Below, one piece after another: positions 9,772 to 19,811 of a stretch of 64,000 bases of DNA (the first letter of the stretch is position 1; each line of letters begins with the position of its first letter). The stretch covers positions 1 to 64,000 of the forward strand of contig CANMWK010000012.1 of NCBI GenBank assembly GCA_947501615.1, read 5' to 3'. This stretch comes from an uncultured Tenacibaculum sp. (GTDB lineage Bacteria; Bacteroidota; Bacteroidia; Flavobacteriales; Flavobacteriaceae). The position numbers and the translations under genes are program-made. The notes below the pieces were generated by a model that worked only from the letters and a program-made list of their open reading frames with translations, was not told where the DNA came from and did no database searches.

Positions 9772-10140
9772 ATGGAGTTGAATGTTTTAGGAACACCATT
9801 AGAAAGTTGTTGTGAAAATCCGGCTACAGGTTATTTTAGAGATGGTTTTTGCAGAACTATCGATCATGATTATGGAACTCATGTTGTTTGTGCAGTAGTG
9901 ACAGAAGAGTTTTTAGAATTTACCAAAAAAAGAGGAAATGACTTAACAATGCCTATACCTCAATGGAAGTTTCCAGGTTTAAAGCCTGGTTCCAAATGGT
10001 GTTTATGTATTTCTAGATGGTTGGAAGCTGCACGTCAAGGAAAAGCTCCTAAAATCGTTTTAGAAGCAACAGATAATAAAGCATTGCAATATACAACACT
10101 AGAGTTATTGAAATCTTATGCATTTGAGCCTAAGAAATAG
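9772..10140 (+). CDS. DUF2237 family protein
   Basis: A 122-aa cytoplasmic protein covering the whole DUF2237 domain. Conserved pieces include the N-terminal NVLGTPLESCC, GFCRTIDHDYGTHVVCA and GSKWCLCISRWLEA. The several conserved cysteines (residues 13-14, 26, 43, 80 and 82) suggest metal or redox chemistry, but no activity is established for the family. Its last 11 bases overlap the 3' end of the convergent FAD oxidoreductase gene. Confidence 0.9.
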   Translation: MELNVLGTPLESCCENPATGYFRDGFCRTIDHDYGTHVVCAVVTEEFLEFTKKRGNDLTMPIPQWKFPGLKPGSKWCLCISRWLEAARQGKAPKIVLEATDNKALQYTTLELLKSYAFEPKK

Positions 10141-11389
10141 CTTGTTTTTTTAAAGTTTCTATTGCCAAATTAGCGGCGAACTCACCAGATAACATAGCGG
10201 CGTTTAAAGATCCGTTAGAAAGATGATCTCCAGCTAAAATGAGGTGATCATTAATTTTTATATCTTCTTTTAAAGGTACATAACTAATATGCTTACGATC
10301 TGGTAATGCTTTAGTGATATCATACATTTTAAGAAATCTTAAGTTTCGGATTCCACATAAATCTTGTAATTCTTTAATCACAGTTTTCACCAAAAAATCT
10401 TCATGTAAATTATGATCTTTAATTACTGTTACAGATAGTAATTCTTTTTTACTAGTGTTTTCATTTGCTATTGAGGTATGATAAAAAATATTATTTATTA
10501 AAGCTGAAGAATCGGCAATTAAACCAATAATTGGTTGTTTTATTTTTCGATCAGAAGTTTCAAAGTACAATGTTTGACATGATTTCCATCCTATCTTTTT
10601 TGTGTTATCAACAGCTAATAATTGTGTTGGATCTGTTGCCATAATAGTCATATCACTTTCTAAAACTTCACCGTTTTGTAATTGGATACGTTGATTTTCT
10701 ATTGATGTAACTTTTCCATTGAATATAAAATCTGTTGTTTGTAATTGTTTTTGAAGTTGTTTGCCAATTTCGCCAATACCACCTTTAGGAAGCGCAGCGT
10801 AACCATTACCAAACATTTTATACACAAACTCAAACATTCTACTAGATGTTTCTAGTGTTGTTTCTAAAAAGATGCCACTAAAAAAAGGAATGAAAAAGTT
10901 TTCAATGGCTTTCTTAGAAAAACCAAAATCTTTCAAGTATTGTAATGTAGATATCTCCTTGTCTGAGAAAATATCATCTAAAGACTTTTTATGTAGCTTA
11001 GAATTGAGTTTTAGTATTTTTAACTTGTCTCCTAAACTAACAATATTCGAAAATAATGTAGGTATTAAAAGATTAAATTTTCTAAGACCATCACCAATGG
11101 TAAAAGCTTTTTGATGCTTATAAATCACAGCGCCAGGAGAAAACTTTTGTAAATCTAAAGTTTCGTAGTTAAGATATTTTTTCGCTAACGGATAAGAAGT
11201 AAGTAAAACCTGAAAACCATGATCTAGTTCATACCCGGCAACAGTATCTGTTTTCAGTCGGCCACCAACAGTATCAGAAGCTTCTATTATTATTGGTGAA
11301 TATCCATTTTTTTCTAATACAAGAGCAGTGATTAAGCCGCTAACTCCACTACCAATAATATAGGTTTTTTTATCTTGATCTACAGACAT
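10130..11389 (-). CDS. FAD-dependent amine oxidase / phytoene desaturase-like oxidoreductase
   Basis: A 419-aa flavoprotein. The N-terminal Rossmann dinucleotide motif is visible (YIIGSGVSGLITALVLEKNG, then EASDTVGGRLKT). The C-terminal FAD-closing segment is LILAGDHLSNGSLNAAMLSG. This matches the amine oxidase / phytoene desaturase superfamily. In Flavobacteriaceae such proteins often act on isoprenoid or carotenoid-like substrates, but no carotenoid genes are near, so the substrate is unknown. Its 3' end overlaps the convergent DUF2237 gene. Confidence 0.85.
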   Translation of the reverse strand: MSVDQDKKTYIIGSGVSGLITALVLEKNGYSPIIIEASDTVGGRLKTDTVAGYELDHGFQVLLTSYPLAKKYLNYETLDLQKFSPGAVIYKHQKAFTIGDGLRKFNLLIPTLFSNIVSLGDKLKILKLNSKLHKKSLDDIFSDKEISTLQYLKDFGFSKKAIENFFIPFFSGIFLETTLETSSRMFEFVYKMFGNGYAALPKGGIGEIGKQLQKQLQTTDFIFNGKVTSIENQRIQLQNGEVLESDMTIMATDPTQLLAVDNTKKIGWKSCQTLYFETSDRKIKQPIIGLIADSSALINNIFYHTSIANENTSKKELLSVTVIKDHNLHEDFLVKTVIKELQDLCGIRNLRFLKMYDITKALPDRKHISYVPLKEDIKINDHLILAGDHLSNGSLNAAMLSGEFAANLAIETLKKQAIS

Positions 11390-11498
11390 TTGAAAGGTTT
11401 TAGATGTTTAAAAAGTATAGCTCATTTCAAATTAGAAGTTTATTAATAAATGAAATAGCTATGCGCTTAGTTTTGGACTATTATCAAATGGATTTATT

Positions 11499-11663
11499 TT
11501 AGTCTAAGGCTTCTATTTGTTTCATAATTTCTTCAGCTTGAAAAACTTTTTCATCACTAAGTTTCCTGTTAATCGTAGATAATTGATGCGCTTCACTTAG
11601 TAATTTAGCGTATTGAGCTTGTAGTTTCTCTTTTTTGGATTTCTTTTTAAAAATAGTAAACAT
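11499..11663 (-). CDS. Lacal_2735-type small protein
   Basis: A 54-aa charged helical protein beginning MFTIFKKKSKKEKLQAQYAK and ending EEIMKQIEALD. It resembles the short Lacal_2735 family of Flavobacteriaceae, whose function is unknown. The frame is open nine codons further upstream (MYLCVKVYI), but the family starts at MFxIFKKK, so I place the start at 11663. It probably forms a helical hairpin and has no TM segment. Confidence 0.8.
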   Translation of the reverse strand: MFTIFKKKSKKEKLQAQYAKLLSEAHQLSTINRKLSDEKVFQAEEIMKQIEALD

Positions 11664-11819
11664 GATATAAACTTTTACACAAAGATACAAAATGTTTAAC
11701 TTTTTAATGTTTTAATTAAACAAAATAAAATTATAATTGAATAATACCTTAAGAATTTGGCATAAAATATAATTAGCATCTTAAATTGCTTTTTTAGAGA
11801 AAGTTCTTTTTTAACTAAG

Positions 11820-13301
11820 TTATTTTATCGTATATGTTTTTCTTTTTTTTGATTGTTCTATCTGAGCATCATAAAAATCGTCATAAAGCTTTTTGATTTT
11901 GTTTTTATAAGGATAAGCTTGAAAAAGGATATTATTAATATTATTTCTATTCCAATTATTCCAGAGTTCCGCAAGTTCTTTTTGTTGGTTAGGCATGGTT
12001 CCAACAATATTCTTTTTTTCATAAGGATCATTAATCATATCAAAAAAACTTAACCCTACGTCTTTTAAAGGTTGATTCATGTATTTATAACTAGAAGTAC
12101 GAACTGCCCAAATATGATTAGCTTCTTCTAATCGCCAAAATAAAGCATCATGAGGAGAATCCTTTTTTATGCCAGTGAAATAGGGAGTTAAGTTTACACC
12201 TTCTAATAGGCTATCTGATTTGGCTCCACTAATAGCTACAGATGTTGCAGCGATATCAAGAGCAGAAACTAGTCCATCAAAAGTACGTCCTTTTTTAATT
12301 TTGGCTGGCCAATGGGCAATGAATGGAACATGTATTCCACCTTCTGTTAAGGCAACTTTTCCACGTCTAAAAGGATAATTATCTGCCCAATCGAAGTTAG
12401 GCCACCAATTTTCAGGCCACAATCCGCCATTATCAGAAAGGAAAAATATAAGTGTGTTTTCAAAATCTCCTGTTTCTTTTAACGCATCTACAATTAGGCC
12501 GATTCCTTGATCCATAGCATCAATCATAGCTAGATACGTTCTTCTTTCCGGATCTTCTATGTGTTTATATTTTTCTATTAATTCTTGTGGGGCTTCTAAA
12601 GGAGCATGAGGAGCATTGTATGCAACGTATAATAAAAAAGGATTGTCTTGATTGTTTTTTATAAATTTTGCAGCATGCTTACTTAAATCAGTAGTTAAAT
12701 ATTCATCAAACTCACCCAGTCCATGATTTTCTTGAATTGGAATAGCATACCCATCACCACCAAAATTTACATCTTTAGGGAAGTAATTATGCCCTCCATC
12801 TAAAAAACCATAAAAATAATCAAACCCACGTTGTAGAGGTTGAAAATGTTTGGCACCACCTAAGTGCCATTTACCAATAATCCCAGTTCGATAACCAACA
12901 TTTTGAAGTCTTTTAGCAAAAGTTTTTTCAGACAAAGGTAAACCTAAGTGTTGGTCTGTTGGGTTATAATGCACATTATTCTCCATACCAAAACGTGCTT
13001 GATATCTTCCTGTTATTAATCCGGCCCTAGAAGGTCCGCAATATGGGTGTGTTACATAACCATTAGTGAAAATTACACCATTGTGAGCTAGAGCATCTAA
13101 CTCTGGAGTTTTTATATCTTTTGTTCCGTTAAAGCCAACATCATTATAACCTAAATCATCAGCAAGAATAACTACAATATTTGGACGTTTATCTTTTGTA
13201 GAATCTTGTACTGTTTTTGAATCAGATATTAAGTTTGAACTTTCTTTTTTACATTGAATCAATATAGCAATAGATAGAAGTAAAAATATTTTGACTTTCA
13301 T
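11820..13301 (-). CDS. Sulfatase (type I, Cys-type), lipoprotein
   Basis: A 493-aa arylsulfatase-family enzyme. The signal peptide ends in a lipobox (AILIQC, Cys 17). The metal site is VVILADDLGYNDVG near residue 45. The active-site motif is CGPSRAGLITGRY near residue 88, whose Cys would be converted to formylglycine by a maturase encoded elsewhere. Further motifs are GIIGKWHLG near 139 and LSDNGG near 290. It should remove sulfate esters, plausibly from algal polysaccharide or glycosaminoglycan. No SusCD pair or other glycan genes are adjacent, so it is an isolated sulfatase. Confidence 0.93.
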   Translation of the reverse strand: MKVKIFLLLSIAILIQCKKESSNLISDSKTVQDSTKDKRPNIVVILADDLGYNDVGFNGTKDIKTPELDALAHNGVIFTNGYVTHPYCGPSRAGLITGRYQARFGMENNVHYNPTDQHLGLPLSEKTFAKRLQNVGYRTGIIGKWHLGGAKHFQPLQRGFDYFYGFLDGGHNYFPKDVNFGGDGYAIPIQENHGLGEFDEYLTTDLSKHAAKFIKNNQDNPFLLYVAYNAPHAPLEAPQELIEKYKHIEDPERRTYLAMIDAMDQGIGLIVDALKETGDFENTLIFFLSDNGGLWPENWWPNFDWADNYPFRRGKVALTEGGIHVPFIAHWPAKIKKGRTFDGLVSALDIAATSVAISGAKSDSLLEGVNLTPYFTGIKKDSPHDALFWRLEEANHIWAVRTSSYKYMNQPLKDVGLSFFDMINDPYEKKNIVGTMPNQQKELAELWNNWNRNNINNILFQAYPYKNKIKKLYDDFYDAQIEQSKKRKTYTIK

Positions 13302-13480
13302 TATTTTGAATATTTGTCTGGTACATTATTAATAGAATTTTCAAAATATAAAAAAGTTGTAGGTTATGGTGTGATCTATTTTAATTTACAATTAGAGTCA
13401 AGTTTTTGTATAGTAATATAGATTATTTAGTAACCTAAGTGATTTATTAGGACATATTGACAAGTCAAGTAATAGATTGT

Positions 13481-13849
13481 TTACATAGTATTATAAAACA
13501 ATAAGAACCAGCCACCCGCTAAACAAAGTCCACCTAAAGGAGTAATAGGACCTAAAAATTTCATTTTTTTACCAAAAGCATCAGATAGTACTAACCCATA
13601 AATACTGAAAGAAAATAAGCATATACCAAGACTAAATAATAGTATTGCATTGGTGTAACTCTCATTAAATTGTAATCCTAATACAAGTAAAACAATGGCA
13701 TGATACATTTGATATTTAACTCCAGTTTCAAAACTCTGTAATTGTACTGTAGTCAATTTTTTCTTCAAAGCATGCGCTCCGAAAGCACCTAAAATAATAG
13801 CTAAACATCCAAAAATTGATGCAAAAAGCATTGTGGTTTCTTGTGTCAT
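13481..13849 (-). CDS. DUF423 membrane protein
   Basis: A 122-aa integral membrane protein with four predicted TM helices. The family hallmark GAFGAHALKK follows the first helix (residues 22-31), and FETGVKYQMYHAIVLLVLG forms the second. The function of the family (YgdD-like) is unknown. It lies three bases downstream of the phosphatase-surface antigen gene and is probably in its transcript. Confidence 0.92.
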   Translation of the reverse strand: MTQETTMLFASIFGCLAIILGAFGAHALKKKLTTVQLQSFETGVKYQMYHAIVLLVLGLQFNESYTNAILLFSLGICLFSFSIYGLVLSDAFGKKMKFLGPITPLGGLCLAGGWFLLFYNTM

Positions 13850-13852
13850 TTT

Positions 13853-16800
13853 TTAAAAATTAAATCCTAAACCAAAAGTAAAACGACTTCCATCATCTCC
13901 ATTAAATAAGGCAATATTAGCAGTAAACATATCTAAACCACTCAACCAAACAGATCCACCATAACTAGAATTCCATTGTTTTGCTTGTGGAGCAAAAGGG
14001 CTCCAAACTTTACCATAGTCAAATCCACCAGTAACTCCTATTCGCATGGGTATAAAAGCCTTGAAATCACCTAAACGTAAACGTAAATCATTGGTATGAT
14101 AAAAACTTTCAGTACCAGTGTATCGTTGTGTATTATACCCTCGTAAAGATCTGTTACCTCCTAAGCTAGCGGCATGATAAATTTCAAATCGATTTTTCAA
14201 ATTGATTTGACTACCAATTTCGGTAGCATAGACTAAACTTCTATTAGAGACCAAATTTTGGTATATAGCTAATGAAGTTTTGACATATCCAAAATGTCTG
14301 TTTGTAAATTCAGTATTTATTTTTCCTCCTACTGTTACGTCAAAGTTCATTCCTTTAGTAGGGAAACTTGCATTGTCAATTCTATTATGATTAAAAGAAA
14401 TTTCACCACCCACAAAATAATTTCTATCAAAAATAGAGGTAACACCATTGTTTGATGAGAAGTTACTGATATTCGAGTTCGGCGTATTTTCTACTTTTAC
14501 AGCTTCGGCAGTTCCAGTAAGTCTTAAAAGGCTTCCTCCATTAAATCGTCTTAATAAGGAAGTGTTTAAACGATATTCTTCTTTTCGAACTCTAAAAAAA
14601 TCTAAGTCTAAATTTTGATTGAATACAGATTCGCTCCCCCAACCAAAAAAGTTAAAAACATAATTGCTACTGGTTACTCTTGCATCTAACTCTAAACTCC
14701 ATTGACCAATAAATTCGGTAAATTCTCCAATATAATTTACATCAAAACCACTTGTACTAGTGAAAAATTTTGCATTTATATTATGTTGATTGTCAAAAGG
14801 TAGTTTTTTAAAACCATAACGAGTATGTGTAATATCAATACCTATAGCTAAGCCGTCATCTGGATTACTAGCAATCGCAGGGAAAATTAATGTTGTGTTA
14901 TTCTGAATATCTCTATTGTTAAAAGTATTCTTATAATGATTGTCTTGTCGTAAATCTGCAAGTTCTTTGCCTCCTTTTACGGTGTTTTTCTTTGATACAT
15001 AATCGTATACTTTTGTTTTTTTACTCCACCCAGAAACGTGAGAAGAATCTTCATAAGTATCGTGATTATGGCCACCAATTAATCGTAATACAATACCATC
15101 ATCAACATCTCCAGAAATATAATATTCATCTTCTCCATTTAAACCATATAACTGAACTTCATCAGTCTCATTAGTTTTAAAAACTCTTTCATATGTTTTT
15201 ATATCTTTTCTAAATACCTGAACACTAGTCTCTTCATTGTTTAAACGCTTTATGATGAATTTATCGTCTTTATCACTACCAATAACTAACACTCTTTTAG
15301 ATTGTCGTTTGTAGTAGTTTCTAGCAAATTCTTTTAGTTTATCTCTTCTAGATTTAATTTTAGCAATAAGAACTTCGCCATCGATATCATAAATTGATTT
15401 AGGGAATTGTTGTATTGCGTTTTCTATTGCTTCATCGGTAAGGTTTTTTTGGATATGTTCAGCTTGAGTTAACCAATCTTCTAAAGTGAGTTGGTTTAAG
15501 AATTCTGCATCAAAGAAACGAGGATAATTGTTATACCATTTCATGTCTTCAATGTCATAATCCATAGATTGCATATTCTTAATCAAAGGTGTATTTATTT
15601 TTAATGTAGGAATTAAAATACCATCAAACATAGAAAAAGGTTGATCACGATCTCTGGGTATAGGTCTATAATATGTTTTACCATCTTTAGTTTTAAAAGA
15701 AGCAAAACGCCATTGATCTTCATGCCTATCCCAGTCACCAATAACCATATCGAATAGTCGAGAACGAACAGTAAAGTTTTGATCTATACTATGCTTTCCG
15801 TTTTTTCTGATTTTTTCTAGAACATCATAAGTACTTATAATTTTTTTTGAATTTCCAAAGGAAGCCACATCATCACGATTACCCGCCGGACGCTCTTCTA
15901 ATAAATACATTCCTCCTCCAAAAATGTCGTTATATTTACCTAAAGCTGGTTGTTTAGGCATGTAATATAACTTCGGGTTGGTATGATAAATTCCTGCTGC
16001 TTCAGCCATATCTGGAATAACAAAAGCGGCATAAGGATGCGACATGGTAAAAATATCTTGTACAACATCAATTAAAAAAGTACCCTTAAGTACACCTCCC
16101 ATTATTCTACTTCCGTCTTTATACATAGAGCGGAGTACATATTGTTTTCCGTTTGGATTTTCTAAACGTAATGAGTTTGTTTGATTTCCGCCACCACGAC
16201 GAATTGGTTTTAATCCCCCAAAAGTTTTATCTAATTCTAAAACAGGAATGGTAATTTCTTTACCATATTTTTCACGGTTTAAGTCTCCCCACATAAATTT
16301 ATGAAAGCCAGAAACATCAACTGCTTCTTTAGGATATAATGATGTCGTAACTTCTTTTTTATGGGCATTAAATTCAGAAAAATCAAAACTATCAATAATT
16401 ACTTCTTTTCGAGGAGCTATGATTTGTTTACTAAATAAAAGTTTGTTCTTATCTTCATTATTAGCAGCATAATATGCTACCACAGCAGAACCATCATCAT
16501 AAAAATTTAATTTTGCATATCCATAATTTCCGTAAGTAAATTCCGCTCCGTAACCTATTAAAGCAGGAGATTTTTTAGACCCAGCACCACTAATAATTTG
16601 TTTAAAACCATTGTTTTCGATGTACTGAAGGTTATGCTCATGTCCACCAACAAATACAATATTATTCTTGTAATCGTTAGCTATAGTTTCTATTTGATTG
16701 ACAAGATCGCTGTATTGCTTGTTAAAGTTATCAGTTTGTATTCCAGCATGAGATCTGATAATGTTTTTTACTGTTCCTAAGCCAGGTATTGGTTTCATAT

Positions 16801-17515
16801 GATCTCCAAAAGAATAACTTCCTCCGTGAGGACCGTTAGAATACATGGGATGATGCATAGCTACCACTACATTTTTGTATCTATTTTTCTTAAATAAACT
16901 CCATAATTCCTCAATAAACAACTCTCTTGTCTTTATAGCACAGTTATCATTGATTTTAGGTTCCTCATTCCAATCCATAATAAACCAGCGACTATCAATG
17001 GTAATTAAAGTTAAGTTATCATTGATGTCAACTTTATCTATACCACATCCATTTTCAGGTAAAAAAGAACCTTTTTTTAGCGCTTTTTCTACTATTTTTT
17101 CCTGTCTTTTTAATCCATCAACACCATTATACCAATCATGATTACCTGGAATAAAAATACTTCTTCCTTTATTTTTTTTTGCAACAGCTGTTTGAATTTC
17201 TAGACGATATTTTGAAAGTTTATAATCCTGATGCTTTTTAGGATAAATTCCAACAGGATACACATTATCACCCAAAAATAAAGCAGTACTGTTTTCCGAA
17301 GCATTTGTAAGCTCTTGTTCAAAGAAATTTAAAGAAGTAAGTTGTTCTCCTTCTTTGGCTACATTACCAGCATCACCAATTAAGTAGAAAGAATGTGTAG
17401 GTTTTTTATTGATTTCTATAGTTTTAGGTGATTTTTTGTTTGCATATTGTGCTTTGTAGGTAGCACATCCATAAATGCATATAGAAATTATGATTAAAAG
17501 AAAAAATTTCTTCAT
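13853..17515 (-). CDS. Metallophosphatase fused to BamA-like surface-antigen barrel
   Basis: A 1220-aa outer-membrane protein. The signal sequence (MKKFFLLIIISICIYGC) has a possible lipobox. A calcineurin-type phosphoesterase domain follows with YLIGDAGN near 43, LGDNVYP near 85, PGNHDW near 125, HHPMYS near 225 and GGHEHNLQ near 290. A middle region (about 450-790) is of unknown fold. The C-terminus resembles an Omp85 / bacterial surface antigen barrel (SFPTKGMNFDVTVGG, LGGNRSLRGYN) and ends in Phe. The open frame extends ten codons upstream, but the promoter -7 box at 17535-17542 supports the start at 17515. The phosphatase should be tethered at the outer membrane. Confidence 0.88.
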   Translation of the reverse strand: MKKFFLLIIISICIYGCATYKAQYANKKSPKTIEINKKPTHSFYLIGDAGNVAKEGEQLTSLNFFEQELTNASENSTALFLGDNVYPVGIYPKKHQDYKLSKYRLEIQTAVAKKNKGRSIFIPGNHDWYNGVDGLKRQEKIVEKALKKGSFLPENGCGIDKVDINDNLTLITIDSRWFIMDWNEEPKINDNCAIKTRELFIEELWSLFKKNRYKNVVVAMHHPMYSNGPHGGSYSFGDHMKPIPGLGTVKNIIRSHAGIQTDNFNKQYSDLVNQIETIANDYKNNIVFVGGHEHNLQYIENNGFKQIISGAGSKKSPALIGYGAEFTYGNYGYAKLNFYDDGSAVVAYYAANNEDKNKLLFSKQIIAPRKEVIIDSFDFSEFNAHKKEVTTSLYPKEAVDVSGFHKFMWGDLNREKYGKEITIPVLELDKTFGGLKPIRRGGGNQTNSLRLENPNGKQYVLRSMYKDGSRIMGGVLKGTFLIDVVQDIFTMSHPYAAFVIPDMAEAAGIYHTNPKLYYMPKQPALGKYNDIFGGGMYLLEERPAGNRDDVASFGNSKKIISTYDVLEKIRKNGKHSIDQNFTVRSRLFDMVIGDWDRHEDQWRFASFKTKDGKTYYRPIPRDRDQPFSMFDGILIPTLKINTPLIKNMQSMDYDIEDMKWYNNYPRFFDAEFLNQLTLEDWLTQAEHIQKNLTDEAIENAIQQFPKSIYDIDGEVLIAKIKSRRDKLKEFARNYYKRQSKRVLVIGSDKDDKFIIKRLNNEETSVQVFRKDIKTYERVFKTNETDEVQLYGLNGEDEYYISGDVDDGIVLRLIGGHNHDTYEDSSHVSGWSKKTKVYDYVSKKNTVKGGKELADLRQDNHYKNTFNNRDIQNNTTLIFPAIASNPDDGLAIGIDITHTRYGFKKLPFDNQHNINAKFFTSTSGFDVNYIGEFTEFIGQWSLELDARVTSSNYVFNFFGWGSESVFNQNLDLDFFRVRKEEYRLNTSLLRRFNGGSLLRLTGTAEAVKVENTPNSNISNFSSNNGVTSIFDRNYFVGGEISFNHNRIDNASFPTKGMNFDVTVGGKINTEFTNRHFGYVKTSLAIYQNLVSNRSLVYATEIGSQINLKNRFEIYHAASLGGNRSLRGYNTQRYTGTESFYHTNDLRLRLGDFKAFIPMRIGVTGGFDYGKVWSPFAPQAKQWNSSYGGSVWLSGLDMFTANIALFNGDDGSRFTFGLGFNF

Positions 17516-17534
17516 AGTAGTTGAGTTATCTTGA

Positions 17535-17542
17535 CAAAAGTA
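17535..17542 (-). promoter_or_regulatory. -7 promoter element of the phosphatase-barrel gene
   Basis: On the minus strand this reads TACTTTTG, an exact match to the Bacteroidota -7 consensus TAnnTTTG, 19 bases before the ATG at 17515. I do not see a clear -33 TTG at the usual distance. Confidence 0.45.
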
Positions 17543-17545
17543 CAA

Positions 17546-17892
17546 ATTAGTTTACAGATGTTTAAAGTAAAAATATAGGTGTGTTTTTCATCTTAAATTA
17601 ACAGATGAATCCTGTGATTATGGGAGTGGAATTTAAGTCTTTGTAATGTGCCTTCGAGAGCCTCAGGCACCGAACATTTGTTGTTGTTGTAAGCGTTCTT
17701 AAGGGCATCCTGAGTTTATTGAAGGAAGTAGAAGGTAATGGTACTAATGAAGTGATCTCACTCTTAATTAACAGATTACTTCTTTCGTTTCTCAAATGTA
17801 ATGCCGATGTTATACATATGCGAAAAAATAATTGTAAACCGTTTTAAATTGAACGGATAATAGGTTTTTGAGAGTGTTATTTATTTTAAAAG
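17546..17892. repeat. Intergenic region with decayed dispersed repeat
   Basis: About 350 bases without a convincing gene. The centre (about 17640-17740) contains phrases such as GCCTTCGAGAGCCTCAGGCA and GGGCATCCTGAGTTTATTGA. These resemble the short dispersed repeats scattered through flavobacterial genomes. A near direct repeat TTAA(A/T)TTAACAGAT occurs at about 17593 and 17768, flanking that core. A 65-codon minus-strand frame crosses it, but its content looks like translated repeat. Confidence 0.4.
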
Positions 17893-19455
17893 TTATGAAC
17901 TACAAGATAACATAGAACAACCTATTTTATGACGTGCCCAATCAGGTCGTTTGGCAAACCATTTTTCATATTCAGGTTGATCATCATAAGGATTTTTTAG
18001 CATTTGATAGAGTTCGTCAATTAATTCATAATTTCCCTTATCAGCAGCATCAATTGCTAATTGTGCCATGTAATTTCTCAGGACATATTTTGGATTGACT
18101 GAATTCATTTTAGCTTTTCTCTCATCATCTTCAATAGTTTCATTTTGTAATACTTCAATGTAACTATTCATCCAATCGTTCCACTGTGATAAAACTTCTC
18201 CTTGTAAATCTTCTTGGTTATAAAATGCGTACGTTATTTTTTCGATAGCTTTAGCAGTTGAATCACTTTTTGAAATTAAAGCTAAATTTCTAAAGAAGAT
18301 AGTATAATCCGTTTCTATAAGTTGTAAGGATTTTTCCAAAGATGAAATAAGTTCAACATAATCTCCATTGATAGAAAGACCAAGTTTTTGCATCATCATT
18401 TTAGAATACTGCTCAATATATAATCCTTCAAAAGTATCTAGAACCTCTTGAAGTGGTTCTACTTCATTAATCAAAGGATATAACGCATTTGCCAATTTGA
18501 ATAAATTCCACATACAAATGTAGGGTTGATTACCAAATTTATAACGTCGATGTTGTGCATCAGTAGTATTTGGAGTCCATTCGTAATCGAAATCTTCTAA
18601 CCAGCCATACGGACCATAATCAATAGTTAATCCTAAAATGGACATGTTATCAGTATTCATGACACCATGAACAAAACCAACACGTTGCCAGTGGACTACC
18701 ATTTCAATAGTTCGATCTCTAACTACTGTTAGAAAATCTAAATATTTTTGTTTTCCTTCTGAAGTAATTTCAGGATAGAAATGTTTAATGGTATAGTCTG
18801 TAAGCAATTGTAGTGTTTCATGATTCTGACGAGCAGCTAAAATCTCAAAATTTCCAAAACGGATAAAACTAGGTGCAACTCTACACACTACAGCACCTTT
18901 TTCGTAAGCCGCATTTCCATTATACATTACATCTCGTAATACTTGATCTCCTGTTAAACTTAACGATAAAGACCGTGTAGTTGGAACACCCAAATGATGC
19001 ATAGCTTCGCTACACAAATGTTCACGAATAGAAGAACGGAGTACTGCGAGTCCATCTGCTGTTCTAGAATATGGCGTTTCACCGGCACCTTTTAATTGTA
19101 ATGCCCAATGTTTATTATTATGATCAATTTCAAAAAGGTTAATCGCTCTACCATCACCTAATTGTCCAGCCCAATTTCCAAACTGATGTCCACCATAACA
19201 CATAGCATACGGATGTGTGTTTTCTAAAACTTGATTTCCAGTAAAAACCGACAAAAACTTATCTGATGATGTGTCTTCTTTGGTCAAACCTAAATATTCG
19301 AGTAAAGTTTCAGAGACATGTAAAAGTTCAGGTTTTGCTGTTTTTTTAGGAGTAACATAAGAAAAGCAAGCATCAACAACTTGCCTTCTTGTGTTTTCTA
19401 AAGTTTTATCTGCTGGTAACTCTTTGCTAAAAGTGTTTTGGATGTGTAATTTCAT
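17893..19455 (-). CDS. selO: Protein adenylyltransferase SelO
   Basis: A 520-aa pseudokinase-fold enzyme of the SelO/YdiU (UPF0061) family, which transfers AMP to protein Ser, Thr or Tyr. Family signatures are present: CYGGHQFGNWAGQLGDGRA, LQLKGAGETPYSRTADG and HGVMNTDNMSILG. The C-terminus ends SMLSCSS, where Cys takes the place of the selenocysteine of vertebrate SelO. The frame is open 11 codons upstream. I place the start at 19455 because a -7 box lies at 19463-19470 and the family begins MKLHIQNTF. The first 21 codons reappear as a relic at 20159-20254. Confidence 0.95.
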   Translation of the reverse strand: MKLHIQNTFSKELPADKTLENTRRQVVDACFSYVTPKKTAKPELLHVSETLLEYLGLTKEDTSSDKFLSVFTGNQVLENTHPYAMCYGGHQFGNWAGQLGDGRAINLFEIDHNNKHWALQLKGAGETPYSRTADGLAVLRSSIREHLCSEAMHHLGVPTTRSLSLSLTGDQVLRDVMYNGNAAYEKGAVVCRVAPSFIRFGNFEILAARQNHETLQLLTDYTIKHFYPEITSEGKQKYLDFLTVVRDRTIEMVVHWQRVGFVHGVMNTDNMSILGLTIDYGPYGWLEDFDYEWTPNTTDAQHRRYKFGNQPYICMWNLFKLANALYPLINEVEPLQEVLDTFEGLYIEQYSKMMMQKLGLSINGDYVELISSLEKSLQLIETDYTIFFRNLALISKSDSTAKAIEKITYAFYNQEDLQGEVLSQWNDWMNSYIEVLQNETIEDDERKAKMNSVNPKYVLRNYMAQLAIDAADKGNYELIDELYQMLKNPYDDQPEYEKWFAKRPDWARHKIGCSMLSCSS

Positions 19456-19462
19456 TATTATA

Positions 19463-19470
19463 CAAATGTA
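19463..19470 (-). promoter_or_regulatory. -7 promoter element of selO
   Basis: The minus strand reads TACATTTG, an exact TAnnTTTG match, ending eight bases before the selO ATG at 19455. The predicted leader is only a few bases. This position excludes the upstream in-frame start codon. Confidence 0.5.
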
Positions 19471-19779
19471 AAGGATATAATTTAACATGAGTATCTAAAA
19501 TAATTGCGAATTTTAAACTATGAATTACGAATTGTTTTTCGCTCAAACCTTTTACCTGAAACCCTCTACCCAAATTTAATATCGTATTTCTAATATCCGT
19601 AATATCTTCTCTCTTTTTTTAGATATAAGGCCATTGTAGGTTTAGAAAAAAGAGTTTTTGTTTCAAGTTATACAATAATGTAATGACTATAAAAGTGTTA
19701 ATTAATCATAAAGTTTGATTTTTTATCAACACGAAATCGGTTAAGTGTCTGTTCATTTGTGTTTTTGTGTTTTTTGTTT

Positions 19780-19801
19780 TTTAAATTCAAAAGAATTTAA
19801 A
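19780..19801 (+). promoter_or_regulatory. Inverted repeat just upstream of the GG peptide gene
   Basis: TTTAAATTC and GAATTTAAA are perfect 9-base arms around an AAAA loop, ending ten bases before the ATG at 19812. It could be an operator or a leader hairpin that limits translation. It lacks a T run directly after it, so it is not an obvious terminator. Confidence 0.45.
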
Positions 19802-19811
19802 TCAAATAATT

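Noticed and set aside
17598..17795. 65-codon minus-strand gene
   Set aside because: It covers a degenerate dispersed repeat, its protein has no family look, and no start signal is visible.
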